Source of the DNA: Methanobacterium sp. PtaU1.Bin242
Lineage (GTDB): Archaea > Methanobacteriota > Methanobacteria > Methanobacteriales > Methanobacteriaceae
DNA: 8,145 bases
Direction: 5' to 3'
NCBI GenBank assembly: GCA_002067565.1
Contig: MVQZ01000311.1
Span: 1 to 8,145 of the forward strand
The first letter of the stretch is position 1; each line of letters starts with the position of its first letter. The translations under genes were made by a program, and so were the position numbers. The notes beneath the pieces were generated by a model that saw only the letters and a program-made list of their open reading frames with translations, had not been told where the DNA came from and searched no databases. This document shows positions 1 to 5,719 of this stretch, one piece after another.

Positions 1-352
1 ATAGCAAATACTGAGATGATTATGATAATTATGGCTGGAGAAAGTATATAAAATGCACCAGAAAATATTTCAAACCATTTATAAACAACTCACGCCATTC
101 ATCAAAATCAGGAAGTTCATCTAATTCTGCAATGGAAGCCTGTATGATTCTTAACAAATATCCGCCAGCAAAAAGTCCGATTAACCAGGCAATAAAACTA
201 AAAATTAATCTGGATGCATCATGAATCCCTATATACACAGGAATACTGCTCAAAACCGCAGATATTAAAAATACCAATCCCAGTAAAAAAAATCTATTCC
301 ATCCTGATAAAGGATACTTAACTGCATCTGTTACAACTTTACCAATATCCAT
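1..352 (-). pseudogene. DUF4013-like membrane protein, frameshifted and cut by window edge
   Basis: The first 95 codons from ATG 352 give a protein with two hydrophobic segments (about residues 20-42 and 46-70), followed by the acidic stretch ELPDFDEWRELFINGLK. This pattern resembles DUF4013 membrane proteins of methanogens, from memory of the family and without a search. The frame then runs to a stop at 29-31 after the poor ending YFLVHFIYFLQP. If one base is added at the AAA run at 68-70 (minus strand), the reading continues as IFSGAFYILSPAIIIIIISVF up to the window edge. That is a normal third membrane segment with the expected Pro-Ala-Ile pattern. So this is one gene with a 1-nt deletion, either a real mutation or a homopolymer sequencing error. 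The start is supported by AAGGGGTGG about 8 nt upstream. DUF4013 proteins are usually more than 200 residues and their function is unknown. Confidence 0.75.
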
Positions 353-405
353 GATGATGCACCACCCCTTAACTTATAAAAACCAATATCCAGTAATTAT
401 TTTTG

Positions 406-417
406 TTTTTATATAAT
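406..417 (-). promoter_or_regulatory. Candidate TATA box for the DUF4013 gene
   Basis: The minus strand reads ATTATATAAAAA here, a good archaeal TATA-like box. With transcription starting about 25 nt downstream (near 386), the leader would be about 35 nt and would include the GGGGTGG ribosome site. The box sits directly downstream of the palindrome at 424-435. Assignment is by sequence and spacing only. Confidence 0.35.
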
Positions 418-423
418 TATTAA

Positions 424-435
424 TTTATCGATAAA
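424..435. repeat. Perfect 12-bp palindrome TTTATCGATAAA
   Basis: The sequence TTTATCGATAAA is its own reverse complement. It lies about 7 bp upstream of the candidate TATA box of the DUF4013 gene, the place where TFB and upstream activators bind in archaea. It could be an operator for a dimeric regulator, but AT-rich DNA yields such palindromes by chance. Confidence 0.4.
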
Positions 436-644
436 CTCACATTATAAAATAAAAATCAAAAAGCCCTCTTTATACAATTTCTAATAGGAATATAGGTTTT
501 TATCTTCTTATTTAGATAGATGGGAAAATTTTTTAATAAATGGGAGATAAACAGTATGATATGGGATATTAAACCATTCATCCATACCCAAAGAACAGGG
601 GATGGAAATGCACATTAGTACCAAATAAGAATATCTTGATTTAT
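436..644. other. AT-rich spacer between divergent decayed genes
   Basis: This lies between the DUF4013 gene's upstream elements and the plus-strand pseudogene. I see no reading frame with coding character, no RNA gene and no clear repeat. The short TTTATATG at about 640-647 overlaps the pseudogene's ATG, so it is not a usable TATA box for it. The stretch is probably decayed regulatory DNA. Confidence 0.4.
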
Positions 645-1346
645 ATGTTATCTCAGATAGTAATTTACCCTGCAGCTGCTTTATTTAATTCCAGAGAGAC
701 TTATTTCAACTCCGCATTGGTGGAAAGACTCTAGAAACTTGGTTATAAAACAAAATTTCACCAGAGAGATGGGTTTGAATTTGGAAGATTAAAAGATGTA
801 CTTCAGGGGAAGTTTCCTCCAGATCAGATAAGTTCTGCAGTTTTAAAGTTGATATATTTCCGGGATATGGGTGTATTTATTCCGGGAAGTGATGTAATTC
901 TGGCCAATCTTAATGAACCAGATGATGGTGTAGTGGTTGGAGCATCATATGCCAAATTAATGGTGAAATTTGTAATTGGACTTAGAACAGATGTTAGAAC
1001 CATATGGCAGTTTAGATGATGACTTTGGAGGTATGCATTTTTTCCCGGTTTAGAGTCCCACAGATTCATCTCTCATTATCTGCCCTCCCGTACTCCAAAG
1101 AGCGGAAGCGAGATGGATTCACTTACTTTAAAGATAGATAAAGCAATACAGGAAGCTGATATAATCCATCATGAATCAATACCGGATTATGTAAGGGATA
1201 ATCCCAATCTAATGCTGGTTTTAGAAGGGGCAGAATTATTGTTTCATGGAATCCGTGATATCCATTCTACTAAGAGTCTGGATAAAATTGCCTCCAGGTA
1301 TGTTAAGAATAAAAAGAGATTGGAAAAAATTACGCCGAAGAGATAA
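645..1346 (+). pseudogene. Degraded nucleoside 2-deoxyribosyltransferase-like gene
   Basis: Joining three frame segments rebuilds one protein of about 233 residues. The first segment, from ATG 645, reads IYPAALFNSRETYFNSALVERL, then an in-frame TAG at 732-734, then KLGYKTKFHQRDGFEFGRLK and later DMGVFIPGSDVILANLNEPDDG and VVVGASYAKLMVKFVIGLRT. The frame changes near 999-1000 (giving PYGSLDDDFGGMHFFP) and returns near 1045-1050. It then runs open through SRTPKSGSEMDSLTLKIDKA to TAA at 1344-1346. The N-terminal sugar-binding-type strand, QRDGFE, the aspartate-rich ILANLNEPDDG loop and the GASYAKLM helix resemble nucleoside 2-deoxyribosyltransferases, which move or hydrolyse deoxyribose in nucleotide salvage. 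The Glu expected before ASYA is Gly (GGA 939-941), and the usual AGPLF is AALF. The ATG at 1113 lies within the last segment and is not a separate gene. The nonsense codon, two shifts and lost key residues point to real decay. Confidence 0.8.
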
Positions 1347-1481
1347 ATTGAATGGCATCCTCTAATTCTTTTTTTTATCTTCATTTTGAGTTTAAATGGG
1401 ATTAATATCCTAATTGTAGTTTAGAAGACATAAATACTTTATTTGAAGTTTAAAAGCCGTAACATCATCATGGTGAAATAT

Positions 1482-1766
1482 TCATGCTGTCTTTGGGAAA
1501 AGGAGAGAACATTTGGGGCAAAGATGCCAGAGTTCCTCTCTACAGCATGATTTAATGTGGTGACTCTCCATGATACTGCGACAGTTAGGACACTCCTGGA
1601 AATCTTTATTATTTTCCTGTTTTTTTATTTCAATGTCCTCCATAATATTCTTGGTATATTTATACCATTTTAAAAAACTCTTTTTTGGTATGATCACCAG
1701 TTCTTTTTCTTCAGGCTTTTTAAAATCTTTATATTCTGTTTTTTCTATTGATTTTATATAGGTCAT
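1482..1766 (-). CDS. Small zinc-ribbon protein, function unknown
   Basis: This encodes 94 residues. The first 55 are highly charged (many Lys and Glu) with KSFLKWYKYTKNIMEDIE in the middle. The C-terminal 36 hold a metal-binding pattern: Cys59-x2-Cys62, a CysCys pair at 74-75, and Cys83-x2-Cys86 in the form CPKC. Four of these could bind one zinc in a rubredoxin-type knuckle. Such ribbons occur in nucleic-acid-binding and protein-binding proteins, but nothing here identifies the target. The ATG is well supported by GAGGGGG about 7 nt upstream. The gene stands alone, with spacers on both sides. An overlapping plus-strand frame at 1570-1761 looks like its shadow. I do not recognise a named family. 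Confidence 0.7.
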   Translation of the reverse strand: MTYIKSIEKTEYKDFKKPEEKELVIIPKKSFLKWYKYTKNIMEDIEIKKQENNKDFQECPNCRSIMESHHIKSCCREELWHLCPKCSLLFPKTA

Positions 1767-1974
1767 GGATTAGCCCCCTCTTTATATAAATGTTTATGAT
1801 CTAGTAGTTTGGTGAGGGTTGTCCGAGAGCATCAGAGAAGTAAAAATTAATAATAAAAAGATCCATTATTTTCTTATTATATAGGGTAATTGGTGTTTTA
1901 GCTAAAATAAGTCATAAAAAGCCAGACAAAAATAAACTAATGGCTGGAATGATTAAAGAGAACAAAAAATTGCC
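1767..1974. other. Intergenic spacer, nothing identified
   Basis: This is AT-rich except for a GC-richer patch at about 1805-1840. I checked that patch for a tRNA: it has no acceptor pairing or T-loop. A T-tract (minus strand) at 1964-1969 lies 5 nt after the His-rich gene's stop. No other gene is visible. Confidence 0.4.
1964..1969 (-). terminator. Possible U-tract terminator of the His-rich gene
   Basis: The minus strand reads ATTTTTTG five bases after the TAA of the AbrB-like gene. Archaeal RNA polymerase terminates at U-rich tracts without needing a hairpin. Six Ts are few, and such tracts are common in this AT-rich DNA. Confidence 0.3.
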
Positions 1975-2196
1975 TTAGTGGTGATGTTTTTCGTGTTTTT
2001 TTACTTTTCTTATACTTATCTCTAAAAATTCGCCTACATCAACATCAGCAACTTCTAAAAGAACTTCGGGTATGGTAATCTGATTTTCTGTCCTTTTAAC
2101 TATGGAAGAGTAGCCCTGCATATGATGTCTATGATGTCCTGCATGAAGATGCCTGTGATGTCTTTTCGGACAGTCACAATCCTTTTTTTCACACAT
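1975..2196 (-). CDS. His/Cys-rich AbrB/MazE-like small protein
   Basis: The start chosen is the internal ATG at 2196, because AGGAGGTG stands 8 nt before it. The longer frame to 2274 would place that site inside coding sequence. The 73-residue product has three parts. Residues 1-28 hold Cys2, Cys7, Cys9 and eight His between 13 and 25 (HHRHLHAGHHRHH). Residues 32-66 (VKRTENQITIPEVLLEVADV, then GEFLEISIRKV) match the swapped-hairpin AbrB/SpoVT/MazE pattern, where an ITIP turn is followed by a helix, a GD/E turn and a strand. The tail is HEKHHH. The AbrB fold normally dimerises and binds DNA, often as an antitoxin or transition-state regulator. The His and Cys clusters suggest nickel, zinc or copper binding, so a metal-responsive regulator or metal store is inferred. 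No toxin gene is adjacent. Confidence 0.75.
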   Translation of the reverse strand: MCEKKDCDCPKRHHRHLHAGHHRHHMQGYSSIVKRTENQITIPEVLLEVADVDVGEFLEISIRKVKKHEKHHH

Positions 2197-2204
2197 ATTA
2201 ACAA

Positions 2205-2212
2205 CACCTCCT
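2205..2212 (-). promoter_or_regulatory. Shine-Dalgarno site that fixes the AbrB-like start
   Basis: AGGAGGTG on the minus strand is a near-full match to the complement of the archaeal 16S 3' end. It sits 8 nt before ATG 2196, so it selects that codon over the upstream in-frame ATGs at 2274 and 2262. Confidence 0.8.
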
Positions 2213-2274
2213 CTTAAACTTCTGTTTATTATTATGTGATTAAAAAGATAATTATTTTTCATAAAAACAGACAT

Positions 2275-2294
2275 AAAAAAAAGATTTAAAAAAA
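2275..2294 (-). terminator. U-rich terminator of the secreted amidotransferase-like gene
   Basis: Beginning 3 nt after the stop codon at 2298-2300, the minus strand carries seven Ts (2294-2288), a short break, then eight Ts (2282-2275). Two close T-tracts right after a stop are what archaeal intrinsic termination uses. No GC-rich hairpin precedes them. Confidence 0.5.
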
Positions 2295-2297
2295 TTG

Positions 2298-3347
2298 TTA
2301 ATTTCCCATTCTGCCCAATAAAATTCCGCCGGTTCCGGTTAAAATTGCCATGGCCAATGGAATCAATGGTGTTCCTGTCCCTTGCAGAGGTATTGTGTTA
2401 TTATTGGTATTTGCAGCTGCTATGGGTTGTGTGATTGTTGTATTGGAGGGGGTTAGAGGTGTGTCGGAGGGTGGTGTGATATCGTCAGGTAGCGGGGCAG
2501 TAGATATGGGTGGTATATTAGCAGCCCATACAATTAATTTAGCGATAAGACCAGGAGATTTAGGTTCCAGTTCAGGATGTGGTCCCATTAAAACGCTCCT
2601 ACCCTGACCATAATAGTCAGCAACTATGGCAGCCATGCCACTGGAGATAATAACCTTTCCTGTGGAAATGGTGATTCCATCATAGGTTGCCAGGACCAGG
2701 GCATTACCACTGGCAGTCATGGCCGGTCCGTTCCAGTACAGAGTGGTTACTGGATCATCTTGGCCCAAAATTTGCTTACCTGCGGCGGTTATGGTTATGG
2801 TAGTGTTTATCTCGCTGTAGGGTTGTATGCAGGTAATGTTGGGTGCTATTCCCCAACCATAGTAACAATTTTCAGTATATTTGGCCCCGGCAAATGCACC
2901 AGCACATATTCCCAGATAACCCTTACCACCGGAGATGAAATTTTTAATGGCTGCAGCATCAATGCTGTCTATGGTCTTGCCATCGTAATTTATGATGTAA
3001 TCATTACCACCAGGCATGACTAGTAGATCATAAGAACTAAGCACTGTTGAGTCGATGGTTTTAGATGTGCTGTAGGTGAACTTGTAGCCTGGAACTAAAT
3101 TTCCGCTGTTAGCAGAATCTAAAACTGATTCTATTCCGGCGACAGAGTCATTTGCTACTTTATCTCCATTGTAGATCAATATTTTTATGGTTTGGGTTGC
3201 TGTATCTGACCCTTCCATGGTATTATTGCTGATTAAAGAAGTAGATGTTATATCATCTGCTGCAGCAGAAAAAGCAGTGCCGGAAGAGATAATTAAACCT
3301 ACTACTAATAAGAAGGTTATCAAAACTTTTCTTTTATAAGAACTCAT
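2298..3347 (-). CDS. Secreted, C-terminally anchored glutamine-amidotransferase-like (BPL_N-type) protein
   Basis: This encodes 349 residues, with GGAGG 7 nt before ATG 3347. Residues 1-28 form a Sec signal peptide (KRK, a hydrophobic core, then a cut near AFSA). Residues 54-277 form a class I glutamine-amidotransferase-like domain of the type found at the N-terminus of biotin-protein-ligase-like proteins. It starts with IKILIYNGD, has YDLLVMPGGNDY at 106-117, and the nucleophile elbow GICAGAF with Cys148. A C-terminal GPHPELE supplies His257 and Glu259. All three triad positions are present, so it may be active as a hydrolase. A linker rich in Pro, Thr, Ser and Asn (278-322) and a hydrophobic tail (about 325-345) suggest that the domain is held at the cell surface. 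The substrate is unknown; a role on extracellular peptides or cell-wall material is only a guess. Plus-strand frames inside it are shadows. Confidence 0.8.
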   Translation of the reverse strand: MSSYKRKVLITFLLVVGLIISSGTAFSAAADDITSTSLISNNTMEGSDTATQTIKILIYNGDKVANDSVAGIESVLDSANSGNLVPGYKFTYSTSKTIDSTVLSSYDLLVMPGGNDYIINYDGKTIDSIDAAAIKNFISGGKGYLGICAGAFAGAKYTENCYYGWGIAPNITCIQPYSEINTTITITAAGKQILGQDDPVTTLYWNGPAMTASGNALVLATYDGITISTGKVIISSGMAAIVADYYGQGRSVLMGPHPELEPKSPGLIAKLIVWAANIPPISTAPLPDDITPPSDTPLTPSNTTITQPIAAANTNNNTIPLQGTGTPLIPLAMAILTGTGGILLGRMGN

Positions 3348-3492
3348 TCTACTTCCTCCAAACTTAATATAAACTTTATTATTTGTATTATATTAATAAT
3401 TTTAAATTATATATTAATGATATTATATTAATGAAATTTTTAGTTATGATATAAATAAATAATCCTGTCCTTATGATATGGATATGATACTA
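3348..3492. other. Very AT-rich spacer, probable promoter region of the secreted protein
   Basis: This is about 145 nt of almost pure A/T upstream of ATG 3347. Minus-strand ATATATAAT at about 3406-3414 would place a transcription start near 3385 and give a leader of about 38 nt. Many similar stretches overlap, so I do not name a single box with confidence. Confidence 0.3.
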
Positions 3493-3909
3493 TTATTTCC
3501 CTTTTTCAGATATATTTACTGTCTTATTTAGTTTTTGATTCTTTTTTTCTATGTTTTTGAGTTGTTTTTTGAGATTTGGATGTTTTAATTCAGATTCAAG
3601 AATATTTCCTTTCTCAAATATCTTACTGTTGAAGTAAAATATCTTATGCATAACCTCAGAAGTGCCTTTTTGGATGTCCTTCAATTTATCCCGTGGCCCC
3701 TTTAACAGAACATTTTCATCCCCATAATTTGATCGGGATTCTCTTTCAACAATTTCCATCTTCTTAAGCTCAGCCTCATGAGCAAGAAATTGATTAACAT
3801 TTTTAGGCCCCTTTCCGGTCCTTCTTCGCCGTATAAATACTGCTATAATAATAACAACAACCATTATTACTGCTATTATTATATAAAGCAGATTTTGTTC
3901 AACAACCAT
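3493..3909 (-). CDS. Small single-pass membrane protein, function unknown
   Basis: This encodes 138 residues. One strong membrane segment spans about residues 7-26 (LLYIIIAVIMVVVIIIAVF) and is followed at once by RRRR. By the positive-inside rule this puts the N-terminus outside and the remaining 110 residues in the cytoplasm. The cytoplasmic part is highly charged and probably helical, with a Lys/Glu-rich tail from about 95 that may form a coiled coil (ESELKHPNLKKQLKNIEKKN). No enzyme motif or metal site is visible. The ribosome site is weak (GATGGG about 8 nt upstream). The gene is separate from both neighbours, with a 269-nt spacer upstream. It could be a scaffold or a partner of a membrane complex, but nothing in the sequence says which. 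Confidence 0.65.
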   Translation of the reverse strand: MVVEQNLLYIIIAVIMVVVIIIAVFIRRRRTGKGPKNVNQFLAHEAELKKMEIVERESRSNYGDENVLLKGPRDKLKDIQKGTSEVMHKIFYFNSKIFEKGNILESELKHPNLKKQLKNIEKKNQKLNKTVNISEKGK

Positions 3910-4055
3910 ATTAATAACCCATCAAATATTTATTCAAATTTTCAGATTTTAAATTGACGCATTTTAAAAAAATATGCTATCAGTTATGATTTAGAGTTAT
4001 TTAAATAATTAAAAAGATTCAAACAAATTTCTCAGGAATTAGGGAGGGATTATAT

Positions 4056-4076
4056 TAAATCTTTTTTTAAGATTTA
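4056..4076. repeat. Inverted repeat TAAATCTT / AAGATTTA with 5-nt T loop
   Basis: A perfect 8-bp stem (4056-4063 with 4069-4076) encloses five Ts. It lies in the 269-nt spacer, about 100 nt downstream of the zinc protein's stop and about 150 nt upstream of the membrane-protein start. The stem is AT-rich, and on the transcribed minus strand no T-tract follows directly, so a classical terminator is unlikely. It could be an operator or chance. Confidence 0.45.
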
Positions 4077-4178
4077 TTAATATTATTAATACCATTATCA
4101 ACACAGCATTTTATATAGGTTGCCATTTACATCTTTTTATTATAATCAGATAGCGTAATTATGACAATTGCAGGATAT

Positions 4179-4616
4179 TCAAATGGAAATTATGGGATTG
4201 GCATCCATCCAACTTATAAATTTTCCTTTCCTACATTGAGGGCATTTTATTTCTTCAATATCCCTATCGTCGAATAATAATTTGGTATTACCACATACGG
4301 GGCATTCAATTTTCTCTCTTTTTTCGCATTCATCTATAGGTTCCGGAGTTCGCCTCCATACTTCCAGACTCTCTTTGGTGGGTTTTCTGAATTCCACTAT
4401 TATTGCCTCGAATATAGCATCGCATTTGTTGCAGTAGAAGATACCGCAAAGACCACTGATACCTCTTTCCTCTGCTTCCTTTGAAGTTGGGCCGGGATGG
4501 CCATATGGTTTTCTTTTTCCCTCTTTATCTCTGTAAAATTCCCATGGTCCCTGTGTATTTACGGTATAACCACAATTATCACATTCATGACTATACCATG
4601 CACCCAATTCTATCAT
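4179..4616 (-). CDS. Double zinc-ribbon protein, function unknown
   Basis: Counted from ATG 4616 the product has 145 residues. It holds two metal sites. The first pairs Cys12-x2-Cys15 (CDNC) with Cys62-x2-Cys65 (CNKC, with Cys57 nearby). The second pairs Cys105-x2-Cys108 (CPVC) with Cys125-x2-Cys128 (CPQC). Between them lie the loop GHPGPTSKEAEERG and the helix ESLEVWRRTPEPIDECE. The spacing suggests two rubredoxin-like ribbons, as in many archaeal nucleic-acid-linked proteins, but I do not recognise a named family. The start is uncertain: AGGAGG abuts the ATG with no spacer. A TTG at 4625 would put AGGAGG inside the gene. A TTG at 4607, 9 nt beyond AGGAGG, would fit normal spacing and give 142 residues. 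All three keep both ribbons. The CARF regulator's stop is 105 nt upstream on the same strand. Confidence 0.7.
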   Translation of the reverse strand: MIELGAWYSHECDNCGYTVNTQGPWEFYRDKEGKRKPYGHPGPTSKEAEERGISGLCGIFYCNKCDAIFEAIIVEFRKPTKESLEVWRRTPEPIDECEKREKIECPVCGNTKLLFDDRDIEEIKCPQCRKGKFISWMDANPIISI

Positions 4617-4622
4617 CCTCCT
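4617..4622 (-). promoter_or_regulatory. AGGAGG Shine-Dalgarno with unusual position
   Basis: AGGAGG runs directly into ATG 4616 with zero spacing, which is too close for normal initiation there. It would suit the TTG at 4607 (9-nt spacer) better. It makes the start of the zinc protein ambiguous within a few codons. Confidence 0.6.
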
Positions 4623-4721
4623 CAATTGATAAAACTAGTTAGTATTATGTACTTTATTGGTTAAATTTTATTGGGTCTAACCTGATCCTGGCATCAATTA
4701 AGAATGATAAAATAAATAGGG

Positions 4722-5315
4722 TTAAATAATAGCTAACTCGCCTGCAGAGGTTATCTCTAACCGACTGCGATGAATAAAGCCCATATCTCTTAATTCCCGT
4801 ATATGATTGTAGGTCATGCCTCTGCTTATACCCACTTTAATTGCCAGATTCTTTACTGAGGATTCATTTTTCCCCAGTTCTTCGAGAATTAGTCTTTTGG
4901 TGGGTGATATTCCAAAACTAAGTATGGGCAGGTCTATGATTTCCCTGTCTTCTTCTGTGACGTAGACTATTTTCTCCACTTCCTCATGGCGGGAATAACA
5001 TCCGAAAAGAGCTCCCAGGGCTTGTGGTTTCCGTCCTCCGCTGATGTTTATGATGATTTTTCTTCCTTGCGCTGCTTCTTTTTCTATGGCTTCAGCGGTG
5101 TCCTGTGCTATTTGTACCACATCATATATGCTGGTGATCTGGGCTTCCACCGCCATTACCCGGCCCACTGTTTCTTTAAGCATGCGTTCTGCTTCCAGTT
5201 TTTTTTCGGGCGAGTCTTCTTCCCTCAGTAAAATAAGTTTTTTCGGGGTGAAATGGGTGATGCAGGCCATCACAGGCTCCAAGGAATAGATGGTTGATAT
5301 CAGGGTGGTCTCCAT
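4722..5315 (-). CDS. csa3: Csa3-like CARF-wHTH transcriptional regulator, no cas genes nearby
   Basis: This encodes 197 residues. Residues 1-125 form a Rossmann-like CARF domain: METTLISTIYSLEPVMACI at the start, KKLILL at 25-30, and the signature NISGGRKPQALGAL at 90-103, where the GGRK loop contacts ligand in CARF proteins. Residues 137-197 form a winged helix-turn-helix (SPTKRLILEELGKN, then SVKNLAIKVGISRGMTYNHI, then MGFIHRSRLEITSAGELA). CARF plus wHTH in this order is the Csa3 layout. Csa3 proteins are reported to sense cyclic oligoadenylate and to control CRISPR adaptation or interference genes. No CRISPR array or cas gene is in the window, so here the target is unknown; it may act on distant loci or on itself. 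The start at ATG 5315 has GGAAAGTGATC just upstream, close to the full anti-SD complement. It is somewhat shorter than the usual 210-240 residues I recall for Csa3. Confidence 0.75.
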   Translation of the reverse strand: METTLISTIYSLEPVMACITHFTPKKLILLREEDSPEKKLEAERMLKETVGRVMAVEAQITSIYDVVQIAQDTAEAIEKEAAQGRKIIINISGGRKPQALGALFGCYSRHEEVEKIVYVTEEDREIIDLPILSFGISPTKRLILEELGKNESSVKNLAIKVGISRGMTYNHIRELRDMGFIHRSRLEITSAGELAII

Positions 5316-5336
5316 AGGGGATCACTTTCCAATATT

Positions 5337-5346
5337 AAACATGTTT
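5337..5346. repeat. Palindrome AAACATGTTT in the CARF gene leader
   Basis: This perfect 10-bp palindrome lies 22-31 nt upstream of the regulator's ATG and downstream of its candidate TATA box. Binding there would block transcription, so self-repression by the encoded wHTH protein is possible. Its short length leaves chance open. Confidence 0.35.
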
Positions 5347-5394
5347 CTGTATAGAATTAACATATTTTTTTATTGGTTTATTCTTATATTTTAA

Positions 5395-5407
5395 CCTTTA
5401 TATATTT
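5395..5407 (-). promoter_or_regulatory. Candidate TATA box of the CARF regulator gene
   Basis: The minus strand reads AAATATATAAAGG. A start about 25 nt downstream would fall near 5376 and give a leader of about 60 nt containing the palindrome and the ribosome site. A second TATA-like stretch at about 5383-5392 is a weaker alternative. Confidence 0.4.
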
Positions 5408-5590
5408 TTGTTTTTGTTATTAAGTTGAATTTTATGTTTTTCTTTTAATTTTTCACCTGATAAACCACATTGATCTTTTTTGTTGAAATTTCACTGGTTT
5501 ATCCATAATTTTTATCTATAAATACTGTAAAAAAAATAATTGTATATAAAGAACATTAACATTTATAAAATAAGTTATATTTTACATTTA

Positions 5591-5612
5591 TTACCATTAG
5601 ATATAATGGTAA
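5591..5612. repeat. Inverted repeat TTACCATT-N6-AATGGTAA
   Basis: Two perfect 8-bp arms (5591-5598 and 5605-5612) flank AGATAT. The total of 22 bp suits a dimeric regulator's operator. On the plus strand a run of eight or more Ts follows (5615-5623), so an RNA hairpin plus U-tract is possible for plus-strand transcripts. However, no plus-strand gene lies before it. It is about 108 nt past the PAS gene's stop and about 275 nt upstream of the CARF gene. Confidence 0.55.
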
Positions 5613-5719
5613 ACATTTTTTTTAACCCTTCAGTGATGAAGAACTTCACAATAAAATTAAAATAATTTTAAAGGATAAATAAGATAAGGTTGAAATAAGG
5701 ATGTAAACATTATTTTTGT

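Larger units (their letters stand above)
5316..5719. other. 404-nt AT-rich spacer between CARF and PAS genes
   Basis: This holds the CARF gene's leader and TATA candidate (5337-5407), a T/A-rich stretch without coding frames (about 5410-5580), and a perfect inverted repeat at 5591-5612. A smaller TGAAG/CTTCA repeat lies at 5637-5648. The longest ATG frame near 5606 on the plus strand is only 19 codons and has no ribosome site. It is long for this gene-dense archaeal setting, and no RNA gene is evident. Confidence 0.45.

Noticed and set aside
732..734. In-frame TAG as a pyrrolysine codon
   Set aside because: The same gene has two frame changes and a lost active-site-like Glu, so simple decay explains the stop better.
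824..1069. Minus-strand open frame opposite the deoxyribosyltransferase pseudogene
   Set aside because: The plus strand carries the recognisable family motifs; the minus-strand translation has low complexity and no ribosome site.
1781..1790. TTTATATAAA as TATA box of the small zinc-ribbon gene
   Set aside because: A start about 25 nt downstream would fall inside the coding sequence, yet a good ribosome site lies between box and ATG. The spacing does not work.
1800..1842. GC-richer patch resembling part of a tRNA
   Set aside because: No acceptor-stem pairing, anticodon stem or T-loop could be found.
2197..2274. N-terminal extension of the AbrB-like gene to ATG 2274
   Set aside because: It would place the strong AGGAGGTG ribosome site inside coding DNA, and the extra residues look like translated AT-rich spacer.
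2350..3023. Plus-strand open frames opposite the secreted amidotransferase-like gene
   Set aside because: They mirror a well-supported minus-strand gene and show no motif.
4986..5289. Two plus-strand frames opposite the CARF regulator
   Set aside because: Phe/Ser/Cys-rich antisense translations of a gene with clear CARF and wHTH motifs.
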